This document shows, in pieces, positions 19,913-29,785 of a DNA stretch of 64,000 bases. The stretch is from the NCBI GenBank assembly GCA_015069615.1, contig SVIF01000005.1, positions 1 through 64,000 of the forward strand, read 5' to 3'. This DNA comes from Clostridiales bacterium (GTDB taxonomy: Bacteria; Bacillota; Clostridia; Christensenellales; Borkfalkiaceae). Position 1 is the stretch's first letter, and the number at the start of each line of letters is the position of its first letter. The translations under genes were made by a program, and so were the position numbers. The notes under the pieces were generated by a model. That model searched no databases. It saw only the letters and a list, made by a program, of their open reading frames with translations, and had not been told where the DNA came from.

Positions 19913-21154
19913 ATGAAAGATAACGAAATTTACTGTTCTTTTTGCGATAGGCCCGCAAGTCAATTAAAGCACGTGGTTACCGGCCCCAACGGCAGTAATA
20001 TTTGTGAAGATTGCCTTTCCATTTGTATGGAAATCGTAAAAAAGAGCAGGGGCAAAACCAAAGGAAAAGTTTTTGAACTTTTAAAACCCGAAGAAATTAA
20101 AGCGGAATTAGACCGTTATATCGTTGGTCAAGACGAAGCAAAGCGCGTTTTATCCGTTGCGGTTTACAACCACTATAAGCGCATCCGTATGGCCGAAACC
20201 GAAGGGGAAAGCGTTAGAGAAGTGGAAATTGAAAAGAGCAATATTTTACTATTCGGCCCCACAGGTAGCGGTAAAACCTTGCTAGCAAAAACCCTTGCTA
20301 AAATTTTAAACGTACCTTTTGCAGTAGCGGACGCCACCACGTTAACCGAAGCGGGGTACGTGGGGGAGGACGTTGAAAATATCCTTTTGAAGCTCATCCA
20401 AAACGCGGATGGGGATATTTCGGCTGCCGAACGTGGTATTATCTATATTGACGAAATTGATAAAATTGCAAGAAAAAGCGAAAACACGTCCATCACGCGC
20501 GACGTATCGGGGGAAGGCGTTCAGCAGGCTCTGCTTAAAATTATTGAAAGCACGGTGGCATCCGTACCCCCGCAAGGTGGTAGAAAACACCCCCAACAAG
20601 AATGTATGCGCATTGATACCACCAACATCCTATTCATTTTGGGGGGTGCGTTCGTGGGATTAGATAAAATCGTAAGCAAGCGAAAGGAAAGCGCAACCTT
20701 AGGCTTTGGCGGCAGCGTTTCGGCAAAAACCGAAGTAATAGATGCCTTTGAAGTGTTAAAGGACGTGCAACCGCAAGATTTAACTGCGTTTGGGTTGATT
20801 CCCGAATTCGTGGGGCGCGTTCCCATTACGGTTAGTTTGCACGCTTTAGACGAAGGCGCACTTTGCCGTATTTTAACCGAACCCAAAAACGCGCTTGTAA
20901 AACAGTACCAAAAACTGCTTGGCTACGATAACGTAGAACTTGTGGTTACGGATGAAGCGGTGCACGAAGTTGCCAAAAAGGCAATTGCTTTAAAAACGGG
21001 TGCGCGCGGGCTACGGACTATTTTGGAAAACTTGATGCTGGAAACTATGTACGACGTACCTTCGGATCCTACCATTAAAAAAGTTGTGGTGGGCGGGGAA
21101 GTTGTGCGTGGAGAAGGCAAACCCCACGTGGAAAAAGAAGAAAAAACGGCTTAA
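19913..21154 (+). CDS. clpX: ATP-dependent Clp protease ATP-binding subunit ClpX
   Basis: N-terminal CSFC...CEDC zinc finger; [31 protein letters not shown]. Confidence 0.97.
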   Translation: MKDNEIYCSFCDRPASQLKHVVTGPNGSNICEDCLSICMEIVKKSRGKTKGKVFELLKPEEIKAELDRYIVGQDEAKRVLSVAVYNHYKRIRMAETEGESVREVEIEKSNILLFGPTGSGKTLLAKTLAKILNVPFAVADATTLTEAGYVGEDVENILLKLIQNADGDISAAERGIIYIDEIDKIARKSENTSITRDVSGEGVQQALLKIIESTVASVPPQGGRKHPQQECMRIDTTNILFILGGAFVGLDKIVSKRKESATLGFGGSVSAKTEVIDAFEVLKDVQPQDLTAFGLIPEFVGRVPITVSLHALDEGALCRILTEPKNALVKQYQKLLGYDNVELVVTDEAVHEVAKKAIALKTGARGLRTILENLMLETMYDVPSDPTIKKVVVGGEVVRGEGKPHVEKEEKTA

Positions 21155-21270
21155 CGCATATTTTAGCCCTTCCAGAAGGAAGGGCTAATTTTGTTTGACT
21201 ACGCCCTTAGTTTTAGCAATGCCAAGCGGATTGCGGCGGAGCCAAGTTTAGAAGGACTTAAGGAGAAAAC

Positions 21271-23040
21271 ATGAAAGAGGCACGTATAGGAAAGGGCAGT
21301 AAACCTTCGCTATCCTTTATCACCTTTATAAGGGAATTTTCGGTATACTATAAACCGCATAAGGGATTGTTTGCGTTGGATATGGTTTCCGCGTTTTTAA
21401 TTTCCCTTTGCAACTTATTCTACCCCAGAATCACCCAAAACATCATTAATATTTACGTACCGAACCGCGCGATAAAATTGCTTTTGGTGTGGGCGGGCGT
21501 TTTGCTTGCTATTTACCTTGTAAAGGCGGCGCTTACGTACGTGGTGCAGTATTTCGGGCATTTGCTTGGGGTGAAAATTCAAGGAGATATGAGAAGCCGA
21601 CTGTTTTTGCACTTACAAAAACTGCCTTTTTCGTACTATGACGAAAACAAAACGGGCACCATTATGTCCCGCTTAATCAACGATTTGTTTGATATTTCTG
21701 AACTTGCCCACCACGGCCCCGAAGATATCTTTTTATCCCTAATCACCATCGTGGGCGCGGTAATTATGATGGCAACCATTTACTGGCCGCTTGCCCTTAT
21801 CGTACTTGCGTTTTTGCCCCTTATGGTATTTTGCGCGGTGATGACCCGCCGCGAAATGGGGGAATCCTTCCGCAACATGCGTAAAGCCACGGGGGAAATT
21901 AACGCGCGTGTAGAAAACGCCGTTGCGGGGGTTCGCGTTTCGCGCGCGTACACCGCCACCGAAAAGGAAAAAGAAAAGTTTGAAGAAGCCAACACGGGGT
22001 ATAAAACCACCCGCGCCAAAGCGTACCTTTCCATGGGCAAGTTTTTTACGGTAATGAGTTTGTTTAACGATTTACTGTACTTGCTGATTTTAGTGGCGGG
22101 GGGATTGTTCTTCTACCACGGCAAAATTAACGCGGGGGAATTTACCGCTTTCGTTTTGTATATCGCCATGCTTTTAAACCCTATTCGTACGCTGATTAGT
22201 ATTTTTGAACAGTTGCAAAGCGGGATAAGCGGTTTTGAACGCTACCGCGAAGTACTTTTGGAAACCCCCGAAGAAGAAACGGGGAAACTTACCCAGTTCC
22301 CCCAAGGGGATATCGTATATAACGGCGTAGATTTTTCGTACGTGAATAAGGAAGGGGAAACCCAAGTATTAAAAAACTTAACCCTTACCGTGCCATACGG
22401 TAAAACGGTGGCGCTAGTGGGCCCTTCGGGGGGCGGTAAAACCACGCTGTGCCACTTGCTCCCGCGATTTTACGAACTGCAAGGGGGCAGTATCACGGTG
22501 GGCGGTACGGACGTAAAAGATCTTACCCGCGAAACGCTGAGAAAGAACGTGGGCATCGTGCAACAGGACGTATTCCTATTTTCGGGTACGATACGCGAAA
22601 ATATTATGTACGGCAATCTTTCCGCTACGGAGGAGGAGATGATTGCCGCCGCGAAAAAGGCGAATATTCACGAATTTATTACTACGCTAGCAAGCGGCTA
22701 CGATAGCGAAGTGGGGGAACGTGGCGTGAAACTTTCGGGTGGGCAAAAGCAACGCATTTCCATTGCGCGCGCCTTCCTAAAAAATCCCCCCGTTCTACTT
22801 TTAGACGAAGCGACCAGCGCGTTAGATACGGTAACCGAACGGCAGATTCAAGCTTCTTTAGAAGAACTTTCTAAAGGAAGAACCACCGTTGTGGTGGCAC
22901 ACCGCCTTTCCACCGTGAAAAACGCGGATTTGATTTACGTAATTACCAAGGACGGCGTTGCGGAAAGCGGAACGCACGAAGAATTGCTTCGGCTTGGGGG
23001 CGTGTACGCCGGGCTTAGCGGAGAAGGGGAAGAATTATGA
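21271..23040 (+). CDS. ABC transporter, fused permease/ATP-binding exporter
   Basis: N-terminal TM domain; GPSGGGKTT, LSGGQKQRISIARAF, LLLDEATSALD. Confidence 0.93.
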   Translation: MKEARIGKGSKPSLSFITFIREFSVYYKPHKGLFALDMVSAFLISLCNLFYPRITQNIINIYVPNRAIKLLLVWAGVLLAIYLVKAALTYVVQYFGHLLGVKIQGDMRSRLFLHLQKLPFSYYDENKTGTIMSRLINDLFDISELAHHGPEDIFLSLITIVGAVIMMATIYWPLALIVLAFLPLMVFCAVMTRREMGESFRNMRKATGEINARVENAVAGVRVSRAYTATEKEKEKFEEANTGYKTTRAKAYLSMGKFFTVMSLFNDLLYLLILVAGGLFFYHGKINAGEFTAFVLYIAMLLNPIRTLISIFEQLQSGISGFERYREVLLETPEEETGKLTQFPQGDIVYNGVDFSYVNKEGETQVLKNLTLTVPYGKTVALVGPSGGGKTTLCHLLPRFYELQGGSITVGGTDVKDLTRETLRKNVGIVQQDVFLFSGTIRENIMYGNLSATEEEMIAAAKKANIHEFITTLASGYDSEVGERGVKLSGGQKQRISIARAFLKNPPVLLLDEATSALDTVTERQIQASLEELSKGRTTVVVAHRLSTVKNADLIYVITKDGVAESGTHEELLRLGGVYAGLSGEGEEL

Positions 23041-24032
23041 GCATTGTGTATAACGGGGACCGCACCTTCGTAAAAATATTAAAGGAAATTTGCGCGGAGG
23101 AAGGGATTGCCCTTACCATGACTTCGTACGACTGGATGGGAAAGGTGCAAAAAGGGGAGAAGACGGGCTTTATTTGGGGATACCAACTACCCGAAAATCA
23201 CGCGTCAAGCCACCTGATTTGCAAGGATAAATCGGGTGTGTACGATTTTTTAACTGCGGAAGGAATTCCCGCCGTGCCCCATCATTTGTTCCTTACCCCC
23301 AAGGAAACGGGGTATTTGGGCGTTACGGATAATTGGGGGCGGATGGCAGAACTTCTTGCCCGTTACGGGGAAGTGGTGGTAAAGCCCAACGAAGGCACGG
23401 GGGGCGATTTAGTCCTTCGCGCGAAAAACCAAGGGGAATTAGAGCGCGCGGTGTTTTCGGTATTTCAAGAATACCGAACGCTTGCAATTTCCCCCTTTTT
23501 AGAAATTGAAAACGAATACCGCGTAATCGTAAGCGGTGGAAAAGAAAAGTTAGTGTTTGCCAAACAGCGCCCCTTCGTTACGGGGGATGGGGAAACTTCC
23601 CTTTCTGCGTTGGCAAGCGCAAAATATCCGGATAGAACGTTTGATGTCGCAGACTATGTGCCCCAAAACGGGGAAAGGGTGATTCTTTCCTGGCATCACA
23701 ATTTGGGAAAAGGCGCGTATGCGCGCGTGGTTACGGATGAGGAAGAACGAAAAGTACCCGTTCGCCTTGCCCTTCGCGCCGCAAAAGCGGTGGGCATTGA
23801 TTTTGCTTCGGTGGACGTGGTTAAGGTGGGGGAAGAATACTTTGTTTTGGAAATTAACGCGGGGGTTATGACCGAACGGTTTTCACTAGAAAGCGAAGAA
23901 AATTACGCTACCGCCAAGGAAATTTACCGCGAAGCCTTACTTCGCTATTTTTCTAAAGGAAAAGAAAGCGCGCTACCACAACAAGAAAATAAGGAAAAGA
24001 AGGGCTTTTTTAGCCGTCTTTTCAAAAGATAA
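23037..24032 (+). CDS. ATP-grasp domain protein
   Basis: VVVKPNEGTGGDLVLRA, DFASVDVVKVGEEYFVLEINAGVM (ATP-grasp fold motifs); overlaps the upstream exporter stop. Confidence 0.75.
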   Translation: MSIVYNGDRTFVKILKEICAEEGIALTMTSYDWMGKVQKGEKTGFIWGYQLPENHASSHLICKDKSGVYDFLTAEGIPAVPHHLFLTPKETGYLGVTDNWGRMAELLARYGEVVVKPNEGTGGDLVLRAKNQGELERAVFSVFQEYRTLAISPFLEIENEYRVIVSGGKEKLVFAKQRPFVTGDGETSLSALASAKYPDRTFDVADYVPQNGERVILSWHHNLGKGAYARVVTDEEERKVPVRLALRAAKAVGIDFASVDVVKVGEEYFVLEINAGVMTERFSLESEENYATAKEIYREALLRYFSKGKESALPQQENKEKKGFFSRLFKR

Positions 24033-24041
24033 GGTGCGAAA

Positions 24042-24947
24042 ATGCAAAAGAAAAATATAAGCTACGCCATGATGGTTTCCGCAATGCTTCTGTTTGGTAG
24101 TATCGGCGTGGTAAGGAATTTTGTGCCCTTACCATCCGCCACGTTGGCGTTTTTACGTGGGGTAATCGGCAGCGCGGTGCTACTTTTAGTTGCGCTTTTT
24201 TTACGCCGCCCCGTATTATCCAAAACTATGCGCAAAAAACTGCCCCTGTTACTTCTTTCGGGGGCAATGATCGGGTTGAACTGGGTGTTTTTATTTGAAG
24301 CCTACCGCTTTACCACGGTGGCAACCGCAACGGTATGTTATTACGTTGCGCCCCTTGTTGCCGCGGTGCTTGCGGTGTTCATCTTCCGCGAACTCTTAAC
24401 CTTACAAAAAGGAATTTGTTTGTGTGCCGCCTTAATTGGCGTATGCTTGGTATCGGGGGTAATTCCTTTTGGTGCGAATATTTCAAAAGGTGTGCCTTTC
24501 GCGCTTTTGGCGGCTTGCCTTTACGCGGGGGTTATGCTGATTAACCAAAAATTAAAGGACCTTTCCGCGTACGAAAAAACCTTGCCCCAACTCCTCTTTG
24601 CCGCCTTTGCCGTTTTACCCTATGCGCTAATAAAAGAAGGCGTTTCCCTGCCTACGCTTACGGCGGGAGAGTGGGGCTTAACTTTGGCAATGTGCGTGCT
24701 GCAAACGGGGGTGGCTTACGCGCTGTATTTCGGCGCGTGCGGAAGGCTTTCCACCCTTTCGGTGGGCGCGCTTTCGTATATTGACCCAGCCTTTGCGGTA
24801 TTGCTTTCGGCAGTGGCGCTATCCGAGCCCTTAACCCCTTGGATGTGGGCAGGTGCGGTGCTTACCTTACTATCCGCCGCCCTATTTGATATCCCATTAA
24901 CAAGGAAAACGCAAGAAAAGGAGAAGGAAGATGAACGCTCCCTTTAA
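24042..24947 (+). CDS. EamA/DMT-family transporter
   Basis: ~10 TM segments; MLLFGSIGVVRNFVPLPSATLAFLRGVIG; SYIDPAFAVLLSAVALSEPLTPWMWAGAVL. Confidence 0.88.
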   Translation: MQKKNISYAMMVSAMLLFGSIGVVRNFVPLPSATLAFLRGVIGSAVLLLVALFLRRPVLSKTMRKKLPLLLLSGAMIGLNWVFLFEAYRFTTVATATVCYYVAPLVAAVLAVFIFRELLTLQKGICLCAALIGVCLVSGVIPFGANISKGVPFALLAACLYAGVMLINQKLKDLSAYEKTLPQLLFAAFAVLPYALIKEGVSLPTLTAGEWGLTLAMCVLQTGVAYALYFGACGRLSTLSVGALSYIDPAFAVLLSAVALSEPLTPWMWAGAVLTLLSAALFDIPLTRKTQEKEKEDERSL

Positions 24948-26622
24948 CGAATACCCCCGCCCACAGCTAAGGCGGGAACACTGGCAAAACCTAAACGGCG
25001 AATGGCGGTTAACCGTTCTTAATTACCCTGAAAAGGGGCAAGAACAGGATTTTCTTATTACCGTACCCTTTTCCCCCGAAAGCGAACTTTCTAACGTAAA
25101 AATTCCTTCGGTAACCCCCGAACAAACGCTAATTTACGAACGGGAATTTTCTGTACGGAAAGAAGACGTGCTTGATAAGGTGCTACTGCATTTTGGGGCG
25201 GTAGACGCCACCGCAAGCGTTCGTATCAACGGTGGTTTGGCGGGCGAACATACGGGCGGGTTTACGCCATTTACGTTGGATATTACACCCTTTCTCCGGG
25301 AAGGGGAAAACACCCTTACCGTAACGGTAACCGATCCCACCGAAACCGCCCCCCAAGGCCGCGGGAAACAACTGCTAAACCCTAGCGGGATTTGGTACAC
25401 TGCGCAGTCGGGCATTTGGCAAACGGTGTGGCTAGAAAGCGTGGTAAGCGAGTACGTGCAAGATATTACCGTACGCCCCTTGTTTGACGAATCCGCCGTA
25501 TGGGTAGCGGTGCAAAGCAAAGCGCCCGAAATTACCTTGCAAGTGTTAGACGGGGAAGAGGTAATCGCGTCTTATACGGGCGCGGAAAAAACGGTTACTT
25601 TGCCTATTCCTAATTTCATAGCGTGGAGCCCCGAAAACCCCAAACTGTACGGCTTAAAAATTACGGCGGGTAGGGATACCGTTTCTTCCTACTTTGGAAT
25701 GCGGAAATTTTCGGTGGAAAGCGCGGAAAAGGGCAGTAAAGCCCAAAAGCGCTTTTATCTAAACGGAAAACCCTACTTTTTAACGGGGGTGTTAGACCAA
25801 GGGTATTATAAGCAAGGCTTACTTACGCCCCCTGATGAAGATACGGTACTTCGCGATTTGCAAATGCTAAAAGAAATGGGCTTTAACTGTTTGCGCAAGC
25901 ATATTAAGGTGGAGCCATTGCGCTTTTATTACCTTTGCGATAAACTTGGGCTTTTAGTGATGCAGGACTTTGTGAACGGGGGCGATCCGTACCGTTTTTC
26001 GGTGGTTGCCTTGCGCCCCTTCTTGCATATTTTAACTAAGGACGATAAGTACGAATTTTTTGGCCGCGCGGACGAATGGGGAAGAAATCAGTTTAATGCC
26101 GAAGCGCGCGAAACGGTTTCCGCCTTAAAAAACGCGGTAAGCATTTGCACGTGGGTGCCTTTTAACGAAGGATGGGGGCAGTTCGACGCGAAAAAAGCGT
26201 ACGAATGGGTAAAAGAGATAGACCCCACCCGTACGGTGGATAGCGTTTCGGGTTGGCACGACCAAGGGGATGACAGTTCGGACTTTTTCAGTATTCACAA
26301 CTACTTTACAAGGTTGCGCGTTCCCAAAAGCAAGCGCGCGGTAATTCTATCCGAATTCGGCGGGTATTCCATGTGCGTGAATGACGAAGGCTTTGGTTAC
26401 CGCAAGTACGCGGATAAACAAGAACTTACTGCCGCCCTTACCAAACTGTACGAAAAAAAGGTGGCACCCTTAGTTAACAAAGGGCTTTCGGGTGCAATAT
26501 ATACCCAGCTTTCGGACGTGGAAAGCGAAATTAACGGGCTAATTACGTACGATAGAACAACCGAAAAGGTGGATAGGGCACTGATGAAAAAATTAAATTC
26601 CCTTTTAACGCAAGGGAATTAA
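24931..26622 (+). CDS. Glycoside hydrolase family 2 protein
   Basis: PRPQLRREHWQNLNGEW, FGAVDATASVRING, GFNCLRKHIKVEP, WVPFNEGWGQFD, SEFGGYS. Confidence 0.9.
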   Translation: MNAPFNEYPRPQLRREHWQNLNGEWRLTVLNYPEKGQEQDFLITVPFSPESELSNVKIPSVTPEQTLIYEREFSVRKEDVLDKVLLHFGAVDATASVRINGGLAGEHTGGFTPFTLDITPFLREGENTLTVTVTDPTETAPQGRGKQLLNPSGIWYTAQSGIWQTVWLESVVSEYVQDITVRPLFDESAVWVAVQSKAPEITLQVLDGEEVIASYTGAEKTVTLPIPNFIAWSPENPKLYGLKITAGRDTVSSYFGMRKFSVESAEKGSKAQKRFYLNGKPYFLTGVLDQGYYKQGLLTPPDEDTVLRDLQMLKEMGFNCLRKHIKVEPLRFYYLCDKLGLLVMQDFVNGGDPYRFSVVALRPFLHILTKDDKYEFFGRADEWGRNQFNAEARETVSALKNAVSICTWVPFNEGWGQFDAKKAYEWVKEIDPTRTVDSVSGWHDQGDDSSDFFSIHNYFTRLRVPKSKRAVILSEFGGYSMCVNDEGFGYRKYADKQELTAALTKLYEKKVAPLVNKGLSGAIYTQLSDVESEINGLITYDRTTEKVDRALMKKLNSLLTQGN

Positions 26623-26670
26623 CAACGTAACAAAGAAACGGACGTAGAAAAAACGCCCGTTTCTTTTTAT

Positions 26671-26699
26671 TTGACAAAGATTTTAGCTTGTGCTATACT
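26671..26699 (+). promoter_or_regulatory. Promoter TTGACA-N17-TATACT
   Basis: Consensus hexamers; a 6-nt gap to the first leader stem nucleotide, as in leader A. Confidence 0.82.
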
Positions 26700-26705
26700 A
26701 TGTTT

Positions 26706-26853
26706 GCTACACAACCGAATATTTTTATGCCATTAGGGGAACAATCTGTGAAAAAGGTGTTTCTCTTTTTCCGCATACCTTAATGGCAGCGGTTGTGTAG
26801 CAACGATAAGAGGACGCTTTTTGGGTGTGCCCCTTATCGGGGCGCACTTTTTT
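26706..26853 (+). ncRNA. Candidate structured leader RNA B with attenuator (class unidentified)
   Basis: 5'-terminal stem GCTACACAACCG/CGGTTGTGTAGC, nested TGCCATTAGG/CCTTAATGGCA and GAAAAAG/CTTTTTC; terminator GTGTGCCCC-TTATC-GGGGCGCAC-TTTTTT; alternative 7-bp pairing CGATAAG/CTTATCG. Confidence 0.7.
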
Positions 26854-26872
26854 GTTTGAAGGAGGAAAAGTT

Positions 26873-27151
26873 ATGTTTGAAAATCCTGGGGCAAAGCTTA
26901 GAACTTGCGCTCTTGTCCTATTTTGTGTCAGTATTATTCTTAGTATCGTGTTGGTAGCTGCATCTTTTGAGGAAGGGTTTATCTTTTTTATTGCCGCTAT
27001 TTTGGTTGTTTTAATGTCCTATGTCTTTTCTCTATTGCTGTGTGGATTTGCAGATATCGTAGAAAACGTATCATCTAGCAAAAGTAATTCTTCGGAAAAT
27101 AAGGAGAATTTAGATAAAATCACCCATCAGGAGAACGAAAATCAAGATTAA
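26873..27151 (+). CDS. Small membrane protein (two predicted TM segments)
   Basis: GGAGGAAAAGTT before ATG; hydrophobic LVLFCVSIILSIVLVAA and FIFFIAAILVVLMSYVFSLLL. Confidence 0.65.
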   Translation: MFENPGAKLRTCALVLFCVSIILSIVLVAASFEEGFIFFIAAILVVLMSYVFSLLLCGFADIVENVSSSKSNSSENKENLDKITHQENENQD

Positions 27152-27207
27152 AAAACATCCCAAGCAGAGCGCCCCGCTTGGGATGTTTTATTTTGTTTTT
27201 CTTTTTA

Positions 27208-28563
27208 TTAAATTCGTTTGGTTTTCATTTTACGCGCAATCAAGGTTAAAACAAGTAAAATTACGTAAAGCGCGCCGATGATGATAAAGATGGCGGGCCA
27301 ACCGAATGCGTCCTTCACAAAGCCGAACAACGCCGCTTGCAACGCCGCGCCCATATATACCGCCCAATCAAACACGCCCACAACGGTGGAAGAAAACGCT
27401 TTACCGCCAATATCCCCCGCAATGGTCCAAATAACGCCCGTTACCATGGAGAACACGCCCAAAACGAACAACATAACCGAAGCCAACGTTTGTTGCTTCA
27501 CGAAGGGGAAGCAAATCATACCCGCAAAGGTGATGATTGCCGCGATAATTAGCATAGGTTCGCGCTTGCCTTTTAACAGTTTATCCGTAATAATGGGGAA
27601 GATAAACATAGCGCACGCTTGCCCAAAGGGAAGAAGGATAGAACTAAAAATCCCGTCCTTAATGGTAAGCCCAAGTTCTTCGGTAAAGTAGGTGGGAACC
27701 CAAGTTAAAAGGCCGTATCTACCAATCCCCGCAATGGCGGAAATTAAGCAGAACAAAATTACCTTCGGTTCGGAGAATAAAACCTTGTAAGGGTAAATAA
27801 AGCCCTTTTTCTTGATTTCTTCGTCCATGGCGGTATCTTGGTCGTTTTCTTCTTGCAAGGGTTCAAAACCCGCTTTTTCGGGGGAATCCTTAAAGAAGAA
27901 CACGATGGCGATAATCATAAGCACCATGGGAATCATGGGGAAGCGGAACGCCGCGCGCCAACCCCATTCGGGGTTTAATTCTAAGCAAAGCAAAATGGTA
28001 AGGTAGGTAACCACTTGCGCCATACCCGAAAAGAAGGTGGTAAGCCCGGTTGCAAACCCACGTTTTTCCTTGGGCCACCATTTGTTTACAACGCCTAGTC
28101 CGTTAGACCATAACATAGATTGCACGTATCCGTTCAAACCCCAAAGCACCGCGATTACGGGAATACTGTGCTGGTAGGAAATAACTACGTTCAAAACGGC
28201 GCTGGCAATAATGCCGAGAATAATAAAGCGTTTATAGCCGAAAGCCGCTCCCAGTCTACCGTTAATCAGTTGTCCAAACGCGTAGCACCAAAATAGCGAG
28301 CTGGATACCACGCCAAGCGCCGCGGTGGAGGAGCCTAAATCATCCGCCATTTGCGTCATTACAAGGTTGATGTTTTGACGGCCGTTATAAAAGAATAAGT
28401 AGGCAAAGCCAAAGCTTAAAAGGGTAAGCCACATAATGCGCTTAAATCTTTCCCATCGCATTTTGCGGAGTTCTTCTTTAATTTCGGCAACTTCGGTTTG
28501 CAGTTCGGTAACTTCGGTTTGCAACTCGGCAACCTCGGTTTGTAAGGTGATATCGTCGCTCAC
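27208..28563 (-). CDS. MFS transporter (OPA/UhpT-GlpT-like) with N-terminal heptad repeats
   Basis: GTG start after AGGAGG; (LQTEVAE)3 then 12-TM MFS; FLFFYNGRQNINLVMTQMADDLG. Confidence 0.85.
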   Translation of the reverse strand: MSDDITLQTEVAELQTEVTELQTEVAEIKEELRKMRWERFKRIMWLTLLSFGFAYLFFYNGRQNINLVMTQMADDLGSSTAALGVVSSSLFWCYAFGQLINGRLGAAFGYKRFIILGIIASAVLNVVISYQHSIPVIAVLWGLNGYVQSMLWSNGLGVVNKWWPKEKRGFATGLTTFFSGMAQVVTYLTILLCLELNPEWGWRAAFRFPMIPMVLMIIAIVFFFKDSPEKAGFEPLQEENDQDTAMDEEIKKKGFIYPYKVLFSEPKVILFCLISAIAGIGRYGLLTWVPTYFTEELGLTIKDGIFSSILLPFGQACAMFIFPIITDKLLKGKREPMLIIAAIITFAGMICFPFVKQQTLASVMLFVLGVFSMVTGVIWTIAGDIGGKAFSSTVVGVFDWAVYMGAALQAALFGFVKDAFGWPAIFIIIGALYVILLVLTLIARKMKTKRI

Positions 28564-28750
28564 GTTTTTTCCTCCTAGGTAAAACAACGGAAATATTATA
28601 TAGGAAAAGTGATATAAATGTCAATAAAATTGCGCGGCTAATAAAAAAAGAACCCCCGTTTTAGGCAAGCAAAGGGTGTTTTTTTTCTAAAAGGGGGAAT
28701 TTATAAAAAAACGCGTAGCAAATTCGTTGCTACGCGCGGGTTCGTTTTCG

Positions 28751-29434
28751 TTATTCTTCATCGGGGAATGCTTTTGCATTGAGTAAGGTGAAGCGGTTTT
28801 TTTCGTAAGTGATTAGCCCTTCCTTTTGCATTTTGCTAAGTTCTGCCGAAAGGGCGCTTCTATCCACCGCCAAGTATTCGGCAAGTTCCCTGCGGTTGTG
28901 GGGGATAACTAGCGAATTACTTTTTTGGCGGGTGCGTTCTTCAGATAAGTAGGAGGCAATTTTTTCGCGCAACGTGTGTTGGGTAACTTGCCCTAATCGG
29001 CGCATTAAAAATTTGTTGCGTTCGGCAAGCGAAGTTATCATATTTTTTAGGAAGGTCAGGTGTTCGGGGCAAACGTTTTTGCAAGGGCAAAGTAGTGCGT
29101 CCGTGCGCGATAAAAACAAAACCTTGCAATCCGTAACCGCGTACACGTTGGCGGGTAGGGTGGGATCTATGGTGGAAGTTAACGCTTCCCCAAAGGTATC
29201 CGCAACCCCCAAACTTGCGGCAATGGTGGCGGTGCCGAATAAACTTTCCTTAATCAGTTGCACTTTGCCGGATAGCACGATGGCGGGCAAGCATTTATCC
29301 CCCGCTAAGTATAAATATTCCCCCTTTTGGAAGGATTTTTCGCGCGCGCCCAAGCAAGTAACAAGTTTGGTGATTTCCTTTTCTTTTAGCCCTTGAAATA
29401 AGGCACATTTTTTTAATACCGAAAGATTGCTCAA
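28751..29434 (-). CDS. Crp/Fnr-family transcriptional regulator
   Basis: cNMP-binding fold then HTH NRRELAEYLAVDRSALSAELSKMQKEGLITYEKNRF; TTG start at 29434 after AAAAGGAG. Confidence 0.85.
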   Translation of the reverse strand: MSNLSVLKKCALFQGLKEKEITKLVTCLGAREKSFQKGEYLYLAGDKCLPAIVLSGKVQLIKESLFGTATIAASLGVADTFGEALTSTIDPTLPANVYAVTDCKVLFLSRTDALLCPCKNVCPEHLTFLKNMITSLAERNKFLMRRLGQVTQHTLREKIASYLSEERTRQKSNSLVIPHNRRELAEYLAVDRSALSAELSKMQKEGLITYEKNRFTLLNAKAFPDEE

Positions 29435-29605
29435 AGGGAACACTCCTTTTGGGGCGTTTTTTATGATAAAAACCCCTATTTCCGCTATAATATTACACGC
29501 AAATGAAAAAAATAGCAACTGTTTTTTACTACTTTCCCTTTTGGGGATTGCATTTTTCCCTAAAACTATGTATAATATTGTAAATGGTAAAGGGGGCACG
29601 TGCGT

Positions 29606-29785
29606 ATGGAAAGGGAAAACGAGAAAAAAGTAAAACCCGTTTGCCCCGCTTGTGGAACCCGCCTTACCCAAGTTTTGGGTGGGGAACCGCTAGGCTGCCC
29701 CGAATGTTACCGCGCGTTTTATTCCGCCCTAATTCCTTTTACGCGCCAAACGCTTGTAAAACGGGGAAAAGAGCATGCCGAATAA
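29606..29785 (+). CDS. Short McsA-like zinc-finger protein (one CxxC...CxxC module, no UVR domain)
   Basis: CPACGTRLTQVLGGEPLGCPECYRAF; directly upstream of and overlapping mcsB. Confidence 0.65.
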   Translation: MERENEKKVKPVCPACGTRLTQVLGGEPLGCPECYRAFYSALIPFTRQTLVKRGKEHAE

